Origin: an uncultured Polaromonas sp.
Lineage (GTDB): Bacteria > Pseudomonadota > Gammaproteobacteria > Burkholderiales > Burkholderiaceae
Assembly (NCBI GenBank): GCA_946479075.1
Contig: CAMLDT010000047.1
Span: forward strand, 1 to 18,997
Direction: 5' to 3'
Length of the DNA: 18,997 nucleotides
A program made the position numbers and the translations under genes. Each line of letters starts with the position of its first letter. Positions within the stretch are counted from its first letter, which is position 1. The notes under the pieces were generated by a model. It searched no databases and was not told where the DNA came from. It saw only the letters and a program-made list of their open reading frames with translations. Positions 6,114-14,201 of the stretch are shown here, piece by piece.

Positions 6114-7094
6114 TCAGGACCAGACCGCTTCGAGTGCCTTCCACGCGCTGGCGACCACGGGTGCGTGGCGCTGCGTGGTGAGGCTGACAAAACCCAGCAC
6201 GCTCTGCAGGCTGACTTGGTCGGCAATCACCAGGCCGGCCGACTGCGATTCGCGCATCGCGATGGAATCACGCACCAGGCTCAGGCCGACGCCGGACTTG
6301 ACCAGATTCAACATGGACGCTTCCTGGTCCACCAGGGCGACGCGCTGCGGTTCGACCCCGAGCGGTTCAAACACACTGGCCAGCAGGCGGTGATGGGCGG
6401 ACGCCGGCGGCGTGGCGATCCAGGGCAAGGCGGCCAGCGCCTTCCAGTCCTTGCCCAGTACCCGCGGCCCCCAGCCAGCGGGCGCCAGCACGCGGTAGGT
6501 GAAGTGCATCAGCTCCCGGAAGGCAAACCGGGGTGGCGGGCCCGACATCTCATCTGCTCCTGAATAAATAGCTGAGGACGCTTGCCCCATAAGGGCTGGA
6601 GGCCGATTTGACTGCGAAGTCCCGGTGGAACCCGCAGGCAGCACCGGCTGGCCCAGATAAAAGCCCACATCCAGGTCACCGCGGTCGATCTGCGCCAGCA
6701 CCTCACCGCTCATGGCCTGGCGCAACTCGGTCTCGACTTGGGGCGCGGTTTCGACCAGTACCTTCAGGAACGCGCCGAGCCGGGTGAACTCCGGATCCAG
6801 GATGGTGCCGATGCGCAGCTTGCCGCGCAGCTGGGTGTGCAGTCCGGCCGCAGCGTTCCTGAAGTCCCCCTGCGCCGCGAGCACCTTCTCGGCCAGCGGC
6901 AACAGCGCCGCGCCATGACCCGTGAGATTCATGCCCTGCGCGCTGCGGGTGAACAGTGTCAGCCCCGTGGCAGCTTGCAGGCCTTTAATCTGGAGACTGA
7001 CGGCGGGCTGCGTCAGGGCCAGCTTGTCGGCAGCCCGCGAGAGATTGCCCTCCCGCGCCACCGCGACAAAAATCCGGAGTGTCTGGATATCCAT
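6114..7094 (-). CDS. LysR-family transcriptional regulator
   Basis: A 326-residue LysR-type regulator. The N-terminal winged helix-turn-helix is clear: MDIQTLRIFVAVAREGNLSR, then AADKLALTQPAVSLQIKGLQ, up to about residue 60. The effector-binding domain follows from about residue 90 (RIGTILDPEFTRLGAFL). I use the ATG at 7094; a TTG at 7100 is in frame but the ATG gives the standard MDIQTLR start. Residues 162-180 (SNRPPALMGQASSAIYS and flanks) are encoded by repeat copy C. Without them the protein would be about 307 residues, typical of the family. It is divergent from mmsA, the usual arrangement for a LysR protein controlling its neighbour, so control of mmsA is a reasonable inference. Whether the insert leaves it functional is unknown. 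Confidence 0.9.
   Translation of the reverse strand: MDIQTLRIFVAVAREGNLSRAADKLALTQPAVSLQIKGLQAATGLTLFTRSAQGMNLTGHGAALLPLAEKVLAAQGDFRNAAAGLHTQLRGKLRIGTILDPEFTRLGAFLKVLVETAPQVETELRQAMSGEVLAQIDRGDLDVGFYLGQPVLPAGSTGTSQSNRPPALMGQASSAIYSGADEMSGPPPRFAFRELMHFTYRVLAPAGWGPRVLGKDWKALAALPWIATPPASAHHRLLASVFEPLGVEPQRVALVDQEASMLNLVKSGVGLSLVRDSIAMRESQSAGLVIADQVSLQSVLGFVSLTTQRHAPVVASAWKALEAVWS
6556..6611 (-). repeat. dispersed 56-bp repeat, copy C, inside LysR gene
   Basis: Read on the minus strand from 6611, this copy repeats the first 21 bases of copy A exactly and then CAGCTA at the expected distance, so it belongs to the same family. It lies inside the LysR reading frame and is read in the opposite orientation to that of copy B in its host gene. 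It still has no stop and keeps the frame, encoding SNRPPALMGQASSAIYS in the effector domain. Confidence 0.8.
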
Positions 7095-7112
7095 TATCAA
7101 AAATACTTATAA
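7094..7112. promoter_or_regulatory. candidate LysR-type operator (T-N11-A dyad)
   Basis: The sequence TTAT-N11-ATAA is a perfect dyad of the T-N11-A form bound by LysR-type regulators. It abuts and overlaps the LysR start codon and lies 74 bp upstream of mmsA. Its position fits autoregulation plus control of mmsA. The surrounding bases are unusually AT-rich for this window. Confidence 0.5.
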
Positions 7113-7143
7113 CACTTCTGAGAAATTCAAAGTAGCGCGCCCT

Positions 7144-7166
7144 CGCCGAGTCAGATAACCTCGGCG
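7144..7166 (+). promoter_or_regulatory. perfect inverted repeat upstream of mmsA
   Basis: CGCCGAG (7144-7150) is complementary to CTCGGCG (7160-7166) with a 9-nt spacer containing GATAAC, a possible -10 element. It could be an operator over the mmsA promoter or a hairpin in its leader. The mmsA ribosome site AGGAG follows at 7174-7178. Confidence 0.4.
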
Positions 7167-7185
7167 CTTATCCAGGAGACTGACC

Positions 7186-8727
7186 ATGAATGATATGAGC
7201 CACCCAAATATGCATCCCCCTGTCCAGGCCATCGGCCACGCGATCAACGGCAACCCGCTGGCCGGTGTGTCCGGCCGCAGCCAGGACGTCTTCAACCCCG
7301 CCACCGGCGCCGTCACCGGCCGGGTGGCCCTGGCCAGTGCGGCTGAGGTCGATGCCGCCGTGGCTGCGGCGCAGGCGGCTTTCCCCGCCTGGGCCGACAC
7401 CCCGCCGATTCGCCGCGCCCGCGTGATGTTCAGGTTCCTCGAACTGCTCAACCAGCACAAGGACCAGCTGGCCCACATGATCACCGCCGAACACGGCAAG
7501 GTCTTCACCGACGCCCAGGGCGAGGTCTCGCGCGGCATCGACATCGTCGAATTTGCCTGCGGCATTCCGCAGCTGCTCAAGGGCGACTTCACCGACCAGG
7601 TGAGCACCGGCATCGACAACTGGACGCTGCGCCAGCCGCTGGGCGTGGTCGCCGGCATCACGCCCTTCAACTTTCCGGTGATGGTGCCGATGTGGATGTT
7701 CCCGGTGGCGATTGCCGCGGGCAACTGCTTTGTGCTCAAACCCAGCCCCATCGACCCCAGCCCCAGCCTGCTGATCGCCGGGCTGCTCAAGGAGGCCGGC
7801 CTGCCCGACGGCGTCTTCAACGTGGTGCAGGGTGACAAGGAGGCGGTGGATGCCCTGCTGGTGCATCCGGATGTGAAGGCTGTCTCATTCGTCGGCTCCA
7901 CACCAATCGCCAACTACATCTATGAAACCGGCGCGCGACACGGCAAACGCGTGCAGGCGCTGGGCGGGGCCAAGAACCACATGGTGGTCATGCCGGACGC
8001 CGACATCGACCAGGCGGTGGACGCGCTGATAGGCGCCGGCTACGGCTCGGCCGGCGAGCGCTGCATGGCGATCAGTGTGGCGGTGCTGGTCGGCGATGCG
8101 GCTGATCGGCTGATGCCCAAGCTGGTCGAACGCGCAAAAACCCTCAAGGTGCTGGACGGCGAGAACCTGGCCGCCGAGATGGGGCCCATCGTCACGGCAG
8201 CCGCCCATGCCCGCATCACCGGCTATATCGCCCAGGGCGAGCAGGAAGGTGCGAAGCTGCTGGTGGACGGCCGGGGCTTCACGGGCAAGGATGCGGGCGC
8301 GGGCTGCGATAACGGATTCTGGATGGGCGGCACGCTGTTCGACCATGTCACGCCGGAGATGAAGATTTACAAGGAAGAAATTTTCGGCCCGGTGCTGTCC
8401 TGCGTGCGGGTCAAGGACCTGAAACAAGCCGTGGACCTGATCAATGACCACGAGTTCGGCAACGGCGTGAGTTGCTTCACGCGGGACGGCAACGTGGCGC
8501 GTGAGTTCTCGCGCCGCATCCAGGTCGGTATGGTCGGCATCAATGTGCCGATTCCGGTGCCCATGGCCTGGCACGGCTTTGGCGGCTGGAAGAAAAGCCT
8601 GTTCGGCGACATGCACGCCTACGGCGAGGAAGGTGTGCGTTTCTACACCAAGCAGAAGTCCATCATGCAGCGCTGGCCGGAGAGTATTGGCAAGGGGGCC
8701 GAATTTGTGATGCCAGTGTCCAAGTAA
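7186..8727 (+). CDS. mmsA: methylmalonate-semialdehyde dehydrogenase (CoA-acylating)
   Basis: A 513-residue aldehyde dehydrogenase of the MMSDH type (EC 1.2.1.27). It converts methylmalonate semialdehyde to propionyl-CoA (or malonate semialdehyde to acetyl-CoA) in valine, beta-alanine and inositol catabolism, in the cytoplasm. Visible are the NAD-site [12 protein letters not shown] (160-171), the GSTP turn (237-240), and the catalytic Cys293 in [11 protein letters not shown]. At 259-265 LGGAKNH replaces the general-base glutamate loop of ordinary aldehyde dehydrogenases; this replacement is the hallmark of CoA-dependent MMSDH. Length is typical. The ATG at 7186 has AGGAG 7 nt upstream. It is divergent from the LysR gene, and the following GMC oxidoreductase may belong to the same pathway. 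Confidence 0.93.
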   Translation: MNDMSHPNMHPPVQAIGHAINGNPLAGVSGRSQDVFNPATGAVTGRVALASAAEVDAAVAAAQAAFPAWADTPPIRRARVMFRFLELLNQHKDQLAHMITAEHGKVFTDAQGEVSRGIDIVEFACGIPQLLKGDFTDQVSTGIDNWTLRQPLGVVAGITPFNFPVMVPMWMFPVAIAAGNCFVLKPSPIDPSPSLLIAGLLKEAGLPDGVFNVVQGDKEAVDALLVHPDVKAVSFVGSTPIANYIYETGARHGKRVQALGGAKNHMVVMPDADIDQAVDALIGAGYGSAGERCMAISVAVLVGDAADRLMPKLVERAKTLKVLDGENLAAEMGPIVTAAAHARITGYIAQGEQEGAKLLVDGRGFTGKDAGAGCDNGFWMGGTLFDHVTPEMKIYKEEIFGPVLSCVRVKDLKQAVDLINDHEFGNGVSCFTRDGNVAREFSRRIQVGMVGINVPIPVPMAWHGFGGWKKSLFGDMHAYGEEGVRFYTKQKSIMQRWPESIGKGAEFVMPVSK

Positions 8728-8730
8728 CCC

Positions 8731-8830
8731 CCGAAGCGGCCTGCGGCCGCCTCCCCCCAAAGGGGGGCGCCATCTGCGGACTGGCGGAGCCGGATCCGCG
8801 CTGGCCTGAGGCGCGCCAGGTCTGGAAGGC
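8731..8830. repeat. GC-rich palindromic intergenic element
   Basis: The gap between mmsA and the GMC gene contains two perfect hairpins in tandem: GCGGCC-TGC-GGCCGC (8736-8750) and CCCCCC-AAA-GGGGGG (8753-8767). A GC-rich stretch follows with CTGGCGGAGCC and a looser GGCGCGCC palindrome. I recall near-identical intergenic sequences in other Comamonadaceae; that is from memory and only one copy is in this window. The hairpins could attenuate transcription after mmsA, but no T-run follows, so a classical terminator is not supported. Confidence 0.55.
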
Positions 8831-8873
8831 GTCGGGTAGAACGATTCACTAAAAGAACGACGAGACAAGCAGC

Positions 8874-10622
8874 ATGAGCGACAACACCTTTGACTACATC
8901 ATCGTCGGCGGCGGCACCGCGGGCTGCTTGCTGGCCAACCGGCTCAGCGCCGACGCGTCCAAACGTGTGCTGCTGATCGAGGCCGGCCGCAAGGACGACT
9001 ACCACTGGATCCATGTGCCGGTCGGCTACCTGTATTGCATCGGCAACCCGCGCACCGACTGGCTGTACAACACCGAGCCCGACGCAGGCCTGAACGGCCG
9101 CAGCCTGCGTTACCCGCGCGGCAAGACCTTGGGCGGCTGCTCCAGCATCAACGGCATGATTTACATGCGCGGCCAGGCGCGCGACTATGACCAGTGGGCG
9201 GCGATGACCGGTGACGACGGCTGGCGCTGGGACAGCGTGCTGTCGGCGTTTCGCCAACACGAAGACCACTACAAACTCGACATCCCCAAGGGAAAAACCG
9301 AAGCGGCGGTCAACGAGAACTTCCGGCGCCTGCACGGCCATCACAGCCAGCACGTCAACAGCGAAGGTTTGCGGCGCAAGATGGGCGGGGAATGGCGCGT
9401 GGAAAAGCAGCGTCTGCGCTGGGACATCCTCGACGCCTTCTCCGCCGCGGCGCAGCAGGCGGGCATCCCGGCCACCGACGACTTCAACACCGGCAACAAC
9501 GAAGGCGTGGGTTATTTTGAAGTGAACCAGAAAGCCGGCTGGCGCTGGAACACCGCCAAGGCTTTTTTACGGCCCACCTGTTATGGCCGCCCCAATTTCG
9601 AGATGTGGACCAGCGCCCAGGTCAGCAAGCTGGTCATCGAGCGCCAGGACGACGGCAGCCAGCGCTGCACCGGCGTGGAAGTGCGCATGGGCAACGAGAC
9701 GGAAACCGCGCTGGTCACGCGCGAGGATGGCTTTATCGGCGAGGTGATCCTGAGCGCCGGCAGCATCGGCTCGCCGCAAATCCTGCAGCTGTCAGGCATC
9801 GGTCCGGCGGCGCTGCTGCAGCAACACGGCATCCCCGTGGTGGTCGATTTGCCTGGCGTGGGCGCCAACCTGCAGGACCACCTGCAGATCCGCTCGGTTT
9901 ACAAGGTCAACGCAATGGCCGGCAGCCGGGCCAAAAACTTCACGCTCAACACCCTGGGCAGCTCGTTCTGGGGCAAGGCAAAAATCGGCCTGGAGTACGC
10001 GCTGCGGCAAACCGGGCCGATGAGCATGGCGCCGTCGCAACTGGGTGCTTTCACGCGCAGCTCGCCGGACCAGCCCTGGCCCAATATTGAATACCACGTG
10101 CAGCCGCTGTCGCTCGATGCTTTTGGAGAACCGCTGCATACCTTCAACGCCTTCACGGCCAGCGTCTGCAACCTCAACCCCACCAGCCGCGGCAAGGTGG
10201 AGATCCGCTCCGCGCGGCCCGAAGATGCGCCAGCGATTTCACCCAACTACCTGAGCACACCGGAAGACCGCCAGGTGGCGGCAGACTCGCTGCGGGTGAC
10301 GCGCCGCATTGTCAGCCAGAGCGCGCTGGCCGGTTACCAGCCCGAGGAATTCCGCCCCGGCGTGCAGTTCCAGAGCGACGAAGACCTGGCGCGGCTGGCG
10401 GGCGACATCGCCACCACGATTTTCCATCCGGTGGGCACCACCAAAATGGGCCGGACGGACGATCCGATGGCGGTGGTGGACACACACCTGCGGGTGCGCG
10501 GTGTGCGGGGCCTGCGCGTGGTCGATGCCGGCGTGATGCCGCTGATCACAAGTGGCAACACCAACTCGCCAACGCTGATGATTGCGGAAAAAGCGGCGCA
10601 GTGGATTCAGCAGGGTGTTTGA
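8874..10622 (+). CDS. GMC-family FAD-dependent oxidoreductase
   Basis: A 582-residue flavoprotein of the glucose-methanol-choline oxidoreductase family, closest in layout to choline and alcohol dehydrogenases. The FAD dinucleotide fold is at the N-terminus (DYIIVGGGTAGCLLANRLS, GGGTAG at 12-17). GMC signature 1 is RYPRGKTLGGCSSINGMIYM at 79-98, and signature 2 is GSIGSPQILQLSGIGP. The C-terminal active-site part has the catalytic histidine in FHPVGTTKMG and the partner Asn in SGNTNSPTLMIAEKAA. No signal peptide is seen. Its substrate cannot be read from sequence; an alcohol feeding the mmsA pathway is a context-based guess. The ribosome site is weak. It is separated from mmsA by the palindromic element. 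Confidence 0.9.
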   Translation: MSDNTFDYIIVGGGTAGCLLANRLSADASKRVLLIEAGRKDDYHWIHVPVGYLYCIGNPRTDWLYNTEPDAGLNGRSLRYPRGKTLGGCSSINGMIYMRGQARDYDQWAAMTGDDGWRWDSVLSAFRQHEDHYKLDIPKGKTEAAVNENFRRLHGHHSQHVNSEGLRRKMGGEWRVEKQRLRWDILDAFSAAAQQAGIPATDDFNTGNNEGVGYFEVNQKAGWRWNTAKAFLRPTCYGRPNFEMWTSAQVSKLVIERQDDGSQRCTGVEVRMGNETETALVTREDGFIGEVILSAGSIGSPQILQLSGIGPAALLQQHGIPVVVDLPGVGANLQDHLQIRSVYKVNAMAGSRAKNFTLNTLGSSFWGKAKIGLEYALRQTGPMSMAPSQLGAFTRSSPDQPWPNIEYHVQPLSLDAFGEPLHTFNAFTASVCNLNPTSRGKVEIRSARPEDAPAISPNYLSTPEDRQVAADSLRVTRRIVSQSALAGYQPEEFRPGVQFQSDEDLARLAGDIATTIFHPVGTTKMGRTDDPMAVVDTHLRVRGVRGLRVVDAGVMPLITSGNTNSPTLMIAEKAAQWIQQGV

Positions 10623-10641
10623 CGCCGCGGCCTGGCGGCGT
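10622..10641. terminator. hairpin between convergent genes
   Basis: ACGCCGC (10622-10628) pairs perfectly with GCGGCGT (10635-10641) around a 6-nt loop, directly at the stop of the GMC gene and just before the end of the convergent ClpP-like gene. No T-run follows on either strand, so terminator function is only suggested by its place. Confidence 0.4.
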
Positions 10642-10647
10642 GGCCCT

Positions 10648-11445
10648 TCACTCCCAGGCGCTTGCGTCCGGCTCGTCGATCAGGGCAGCAATGCGCGTGC
10701 CGTCGATTTTCTGGCTGCTGGCCCGCAGTTCGTCAGCGCAACGGATCCAGCTTCTGACTGAGGAGGTCCAGCGCCGCGCGTCTTCGTCGCTCATGGGTCC
10801 TGCCGCATTCACCGCCGCGGCATAGGGCTCGGGACCGCAATGTGTCTGGGCGGCATCGATGAAGCCGCCGCGATACGACATGGCCGCCAGAAGGCGCTGT
10901 TCGGCCAGCCAGCGCGCACTGATGACAAACATGGTGGCGGCGGGGGTGGCATTCATCTTGTCCAGGATGGTGCGCGGCGTCCCCAGGCTGGCCATGTAGA
11001 ACTCGACGCGGCGCGCAATGCCTGCAAACCGCTCTGACGCCGGATCCATGACTTCGCCATCGACCTTGACGTTGATGCGGTGCACGCCCAGGGTTGCGCC
11101 ATCCGCCACGCTTCGGCTGACACCGCTCATCCACAGGATGAAACAGGCGCTGTAGCAACGGGCGCCGGAATCGACATGGGTCGCTGCATAACTTTTTTCG
11201 AGCAGCTGGGCAATACGGACGGTTTCCACCAGATCCCCGCCGGGCGAGTCCAGATACACCGAGTGCGCAAACCGCCCGTAGCTGTCGGGATGGCGGACAA
11301 ACTGGATGATCCGGGCGTAGTCTCCTTTCTGGATGCGCCCCTGGATCAGCACGCCCTGCCGGTAAGCGACGATGTCGGCGGCCGTGGCGAGGCCCAGTGT
11401 GTTCAGCAGCACACAGGCAACAAGGACAACAGCGGTTCGCAACAT
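10648..11445 (-). CDS. exported ClpP/crotonase-fold hydrolase-like protein
   Basis: A 265-residue protein with a signal peptide (MLRTAVVLVACVLLNTLGLA, cleavage after about TAA) and a ClpP-like core, resembling the COG3904 group of predicted periplasmic proteins. Visible are the oxyanion-type strand VYLDSPGGDLVETVRIAQLL (DSPGGD at 66-71), a nucleophile-like Ser99 in GARCYSACFILWMSG, and a downstream His122 in LGVHRI, which together could form a ClpP-like Ser-His pair. Cys97 and Cys101 flank the serine, and two more Cys (HCGPEP, IRCADEL) near the C-terminus could form disulfides. I chose the ATG at 11445 because it begins the signal peptide and has AGGA upstream; an in-frame ATG at 11499 gives an unlikely polar extension. 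Substrate unknown. Confidence 0.75.
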   Translation of the reverse strand: MLRTAVVLVACVLLNTLGLATAADIVAYRQGVLIQGRIQKGDYARIIQFVRHPDSYGRFAHSVYLDSPGGDLVETVRIAQLLEKSYAATHVDSGARCYSACFILWMSGVSRSVADGATLGVHRINVKVDGEVMDPASERFAGIARRVEFYMASLGTPRTILDKMNATPAATMFVISARWLAEQRLLAAMSYRGGFIDAAQTHCGPEPYAAAVNAAGPMSDEDARRWTSSVRSWIRCADELRASSQKIDGTRIAALIDEPDASAWE

Positions 11446-11579
11446 GAGGGCTTCCTGCTCCCGGGGGAGAACTTGACAGGAGCCCATGGTAGGTCGCACG
11501 GGCGGCTGCGTCAGTCATCAATTACCGGAGCAGCAGTAACTTAATACCAGCGCCATCGGTGCGCCACGGCCCACCGCGG

Positions 11580-12098
11580 CTACTTTGCGCGCAGCGTCAT
11601 GGTGTCGCCGGACAGCACCACTTCAAACCGGGAAAGAAAACTCTGCCCGAGCAGGGCGATGGAGGTGTCCGGTCCGGCCAGACCCACACCGACACGCGCA
11701 CCGGAAATACTGGCCGGTCCTGCAGAAACGGTCAGCCCGGAAACAATGCGGCCCTTGAGCTCGCCGCTGGCGGTTCTGAAGGTGGTTGGCCGGCCGGCAG
11801 CGAGACCGGCCTCCCGGGCGAATGTTTCACTGACGACCACCAGGGAAGCCCCGGTGTCCACCAGAAAAGTCACCGGCCGCCCCTCGACATGGCCCTGCAC
11901 ATAAAAATGCCCGTCGCGCGCCCTGGGGATGGACAGCTCGCCTGTGCTGGACACCACCAGCGGCGGCGGCTTGAGCAGCTGGGTCATCAGGGTGTACAGC
12001 AGGGCCAGGACCACCAGCCAGAACACCAGCATGCCCAGCTGTCCCCATGCCTGACCGGCACCAGACCGCTTGACTTCATTCACGCCCTCGTCGCTCAT
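11580..12098 (-). CDS. membrane-anchored retropepsin-like aspartic protease
   Basis: A 172-residue protein of the clan AA aspartic protease family found in many proteobacteria (TIGR02281-like). A short polar N-terminus leads into one membrane helix (about residues 21-41, LGMLVFWLVVLALLYTLMTQ). A single retropepsin domain faces the periplasm by the usual topology: the active-site motif FLVDTGASLVVVS with DTGAS at 81-85, a flap-like stretch, and the closing ALLGQSFLSRFEV. Such single-domain enzymes must dimerise to build an active site. The ATG at 12098 fits the topology; an upstream ATG at 12152 adds a Cys-rich tail with no support. It is 77 bp after the preceding gene and may be in the same transcript as amtB. 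Confidence 0.82.
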   Translation of the reverse strand: MSDEGVNEVKRSGAGQAWGQLGMLVFWLVVLALLYTLMTQLLKPPPLVVSSTGELSIPRARDGHFYVQGHVEGRPVTFLVDTGASLVVVSETFAREAGLAAGRPTTFRTASGELKGRIVSGLTVSAGPASISGARVGVGLAGPDTSIALLGQSFLSRFEVVLSGDTMTLRAK

Positions 12099-12175
12099 CA
12101 GGTGTCCAGGTTGGCAGCAAATACCCGGCCCGCACATGCTGGCCAACCCCATGATAGGTCAGCGCGGACAAGCGC

Positions 12176-12664
12176 TCAGCGCAGGCCCCTGACGTAACGC
12201 GGCGCGTTCGGATCGCGTTTTTCCTTGCTCCGGTGCGTCTCGCTGTCGCCGAACATGGAGCCAAACGTGGACTCGATGAACCCCGATTCGGGATACACCT
12301 CTTCTTCCGTATTGACGGAACGGGCGCTTTGCTGGTCGCCCAATGACGGTGGGCCGGAGGCGGCGACGGACGCGCCGGCAGCGCGCTCCTTGACGGCGTC
12401 GGCCATCATCCTCACCAGGGGCACGCGGTGTTTGGCGTCGGGCGTGGCCATGATTTCCTCCAGCCGGTCAGCCCAGACCCCGAGATCGATGTGCCCGTCC
12501 TCAGCCGCTTTCTCCCGGGAAAACCGGACGATTTCTGCGGCGTACTCCATGTTCGTGGCCATCCATTCGGTATCCGTGACACGCCCGGTCTTGCGGCGCA
12601 GCAACACATGCAAATGGGCGGCAATGGCAATTCTTTCGGCAGAGGGCATGGCTTGGTCTTCCAT
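12176..12664 (-). CDS. conserved-looking protein of unknown function coupled to amtB
   Basis: I do not recognise this 162-residue protein. It is soluble, with no signal peptide or membrane helix. Residues 1-105 are mainly helical and charged (RIAIAAHLHVLLRRKTGRVT, then TEWMATNMEYAAEIVRFSRE). A hydrophilic linker and a basic tail ending NAPRYVRGLR follow. Its ATG overlaps the amtB stop (TGATG), which indicates translational coupling. An alternative start at 12649 (MPSAERIAI) has GGAAG 8 nt upstream and may be the true one. Codon use matches the neighbours, so it is probably a real gene. Coupling to amtB suggests, but does not show, a role linked to ammonium uptake. Confidence 0.7.
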   Translation of the reverse strand: MEDQAMPSAERIAIAAHLHVLLRRKTGRVTDTEWMATNMEYAAEIVRFSREKAAEDGHIDLGVWADRLEEIMATPDAKHRVPLVRMMADAVKERAAGASVAASGPPSLGDQQSARSVNTEEEVYPESGFIESTFGSMFGDSETHRSKEKRDPNAPRYVRGLR

Positions 12665-14154
12665 CAGGCGATCCGCTCGGCGTGCTGCGAGATGTCCATG
12701 CCATCGGCCTCGGATGCCTCACTGACACGCAGGCTGAAAAACAGCGACGTGATCCACAGCACCACCCCTGTCATGAGCAGGCTGTAACACAGCACCGCAC
12801 CCACCCCGATGGCCTGGGTCAGGATGCTGCCCTCGGCCCCCGAAATGGATTTGCTGGCGAACAGGCCGGTCAGCAAGGACCCCACGATGCCGCCAACGCC
12901 GTGCACGCCAAACACGTCGAGGGAGTCGTCGGCATTGAGCAGGCGCTTGAGCCCCGTGGCACCCCAGTAGCAGGCCACGCCCGCAATCAGGCCGATAGCC
13001 AGCGCAGCGCGCGGCGATACAAAGCCGGCCGCCGGAGTGATGGCCACGAGGCCGGCCACCAGCCCCGAGCACAATCCGAGCAGCGTGGGACGGCCGCGCA
13101 CCATCCATTCGGCAAACATCCAGGACAATGCGCCGGCCGCGGCGGCGATATGCGTCACCGCCATCGCCAGGCCGGCACGCCCGTCAGAAGCCACGGCCGA
13201 GCCGGCGTTGAAGCCAAACCAGCCGACCCACAACATGCCGGCACCGGCCATGGTCAGACCAAGGTTGAACGGGGTGAAAGCCTCGCGCCCGTAAGCCGTG
13301 CGCGGGCCAAGCACATAGGCACAGACCAGGCCGGCCACACCGGCGTTGATGTGGACCACGGAGCCCCCCGCAAAATCGAGTGCGCCGAGCTGGGCCAGCC
13401 AGCCGTTGGGCTCCCAGACCCAGTGCGCAATCGGCGCATACACCGCGATGGTCCAGAGGCTGATGAAACACAGCATCGCGGAGAACCGCATGCGCTCGAC
13501 AAAAGCGCCCACCACCAGCGCTGCCGTGATGATGGCAAAGGTGAGCTGGAACATCGAATACACCGATTCCGGAATATTGGGAGCGATGTGACTGACCGCG
13601 ACCTTCTGGCTGTCCTTGACGTAATCCAGCCCGGCAAACCACAGGCGTTCGGTCCCTCCGAGGAAATGGCCCAGCGTGCCGCTGCCGGGAGTAAAGGCCA
13701 GGGAATAACCGGCGGCGAACCACAGCAGACTGACGACCGCACAGATGGCAACCACGCTGGCCATGGTGTTGAGCACGCTTTTCTTGCGGACCATGCCGCC
13801 ATAAAAAAGCGCGATGCCGGGCAGCGTCATCAGCAGCACCAGGGCGGTGGACGTCATCATCCAGGCGGTGTCGGCGCCATTGATCGTGTCGGTCCCCACG
13901 ATAGCGGGGTGGGTCAGGGGTGCGGGCGCGGCGGGTGCCACGGCAACCGGCGTTGCCGCCGCTGCAGGGGGCGCCGTCACGACGGGGGCCGGAGCGACCG
14001 GAACGTCCGGCGCGGAGGCCGGCGCAGCCACCGCCGCTGCGGCCACCGGGTCATTTGCGGCGGCTGTTGCCGCGGGCGCCTGGGCTCCCGCCTGCAGGGC
14101 CGCCGACAGCGCCCAAAAACACACGCCCAACCTGACAACACGCAAGTAATCCAT
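12664..14154 (-). CDS. amtB: ammonium transporter (Amt/MEP/Rh family)
   Basis: A 496-residue inner-membrane ammonium channel. The core begins at about residue 95 with DTAWMMTSTALVLLMTLPGI and contains the family landmarks DFAGGSVVHINAG (260-272, with pore His268) and DVFGVHGVGGIVGSLLTGLF (His418), the twin pore histidines. The C-terminal tail EADGMDISQHAERIA matches the region that contacts the PII protein GlnK in other Amt proteins. A signal-peptide-like N-terminus (MDYLRVVRLGVCFWALSAAL) is followed by an unusual Ala/Pro-rich stretch at about 25-85, which E. coli AmtB lacks. No glnK is adjacent. A sigma-54-type promoter and an NtrC-like site lie upstream, so nitrogen control is likely. Confidence 0.94.
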   Translation of the reverse strand: MDYLRVVRLGVCFWALSAALQAGAQAPAATAAANDPVAAAAVAAPASAPDVPVAPAPVVTAPPAAAATPVAVAPAAPAPLTHPAIVGTDTINGADTAWMMTSTALVLLMTLPGIALFYGGMVRKKSVLNTMASVVAICAVVSLLWFAAGYSLAFTPGSGTLGHFLGGTERLWFAGLDYVKDSQKVAVSHIAPNIPESVYSMFQLTFAIITAALVVGAFVERMRFSAMLCFISLWTIAVYAPIAHWVWEPNGWLAQLGALDFAGGSVVHINAGVAGLVCAYVLGPRTAYGREAFTPFNLGLTMAGAGMLWVGWFGFNAGSAVASDGRAGLAMAVTHIAAAAGALSWMFAEWMVRGRPTLLGLCSGLVAGLVAITPAAGFVSPRAALAIGLIAGVACYWGATGLKRLLNADDSLDVFGVHGVGGIVGSLLTGLFASKSISGAEGSILTQAIGVGAVLCYSLLMTGVVLWITSLFFSLRVSEASEADGMDISQHAERIA

Positions 14155-14201
14155 GGTGATTCCCGTTTTTGTGCGAATTTCTCAACAACTGGTAACAACA
14201 G

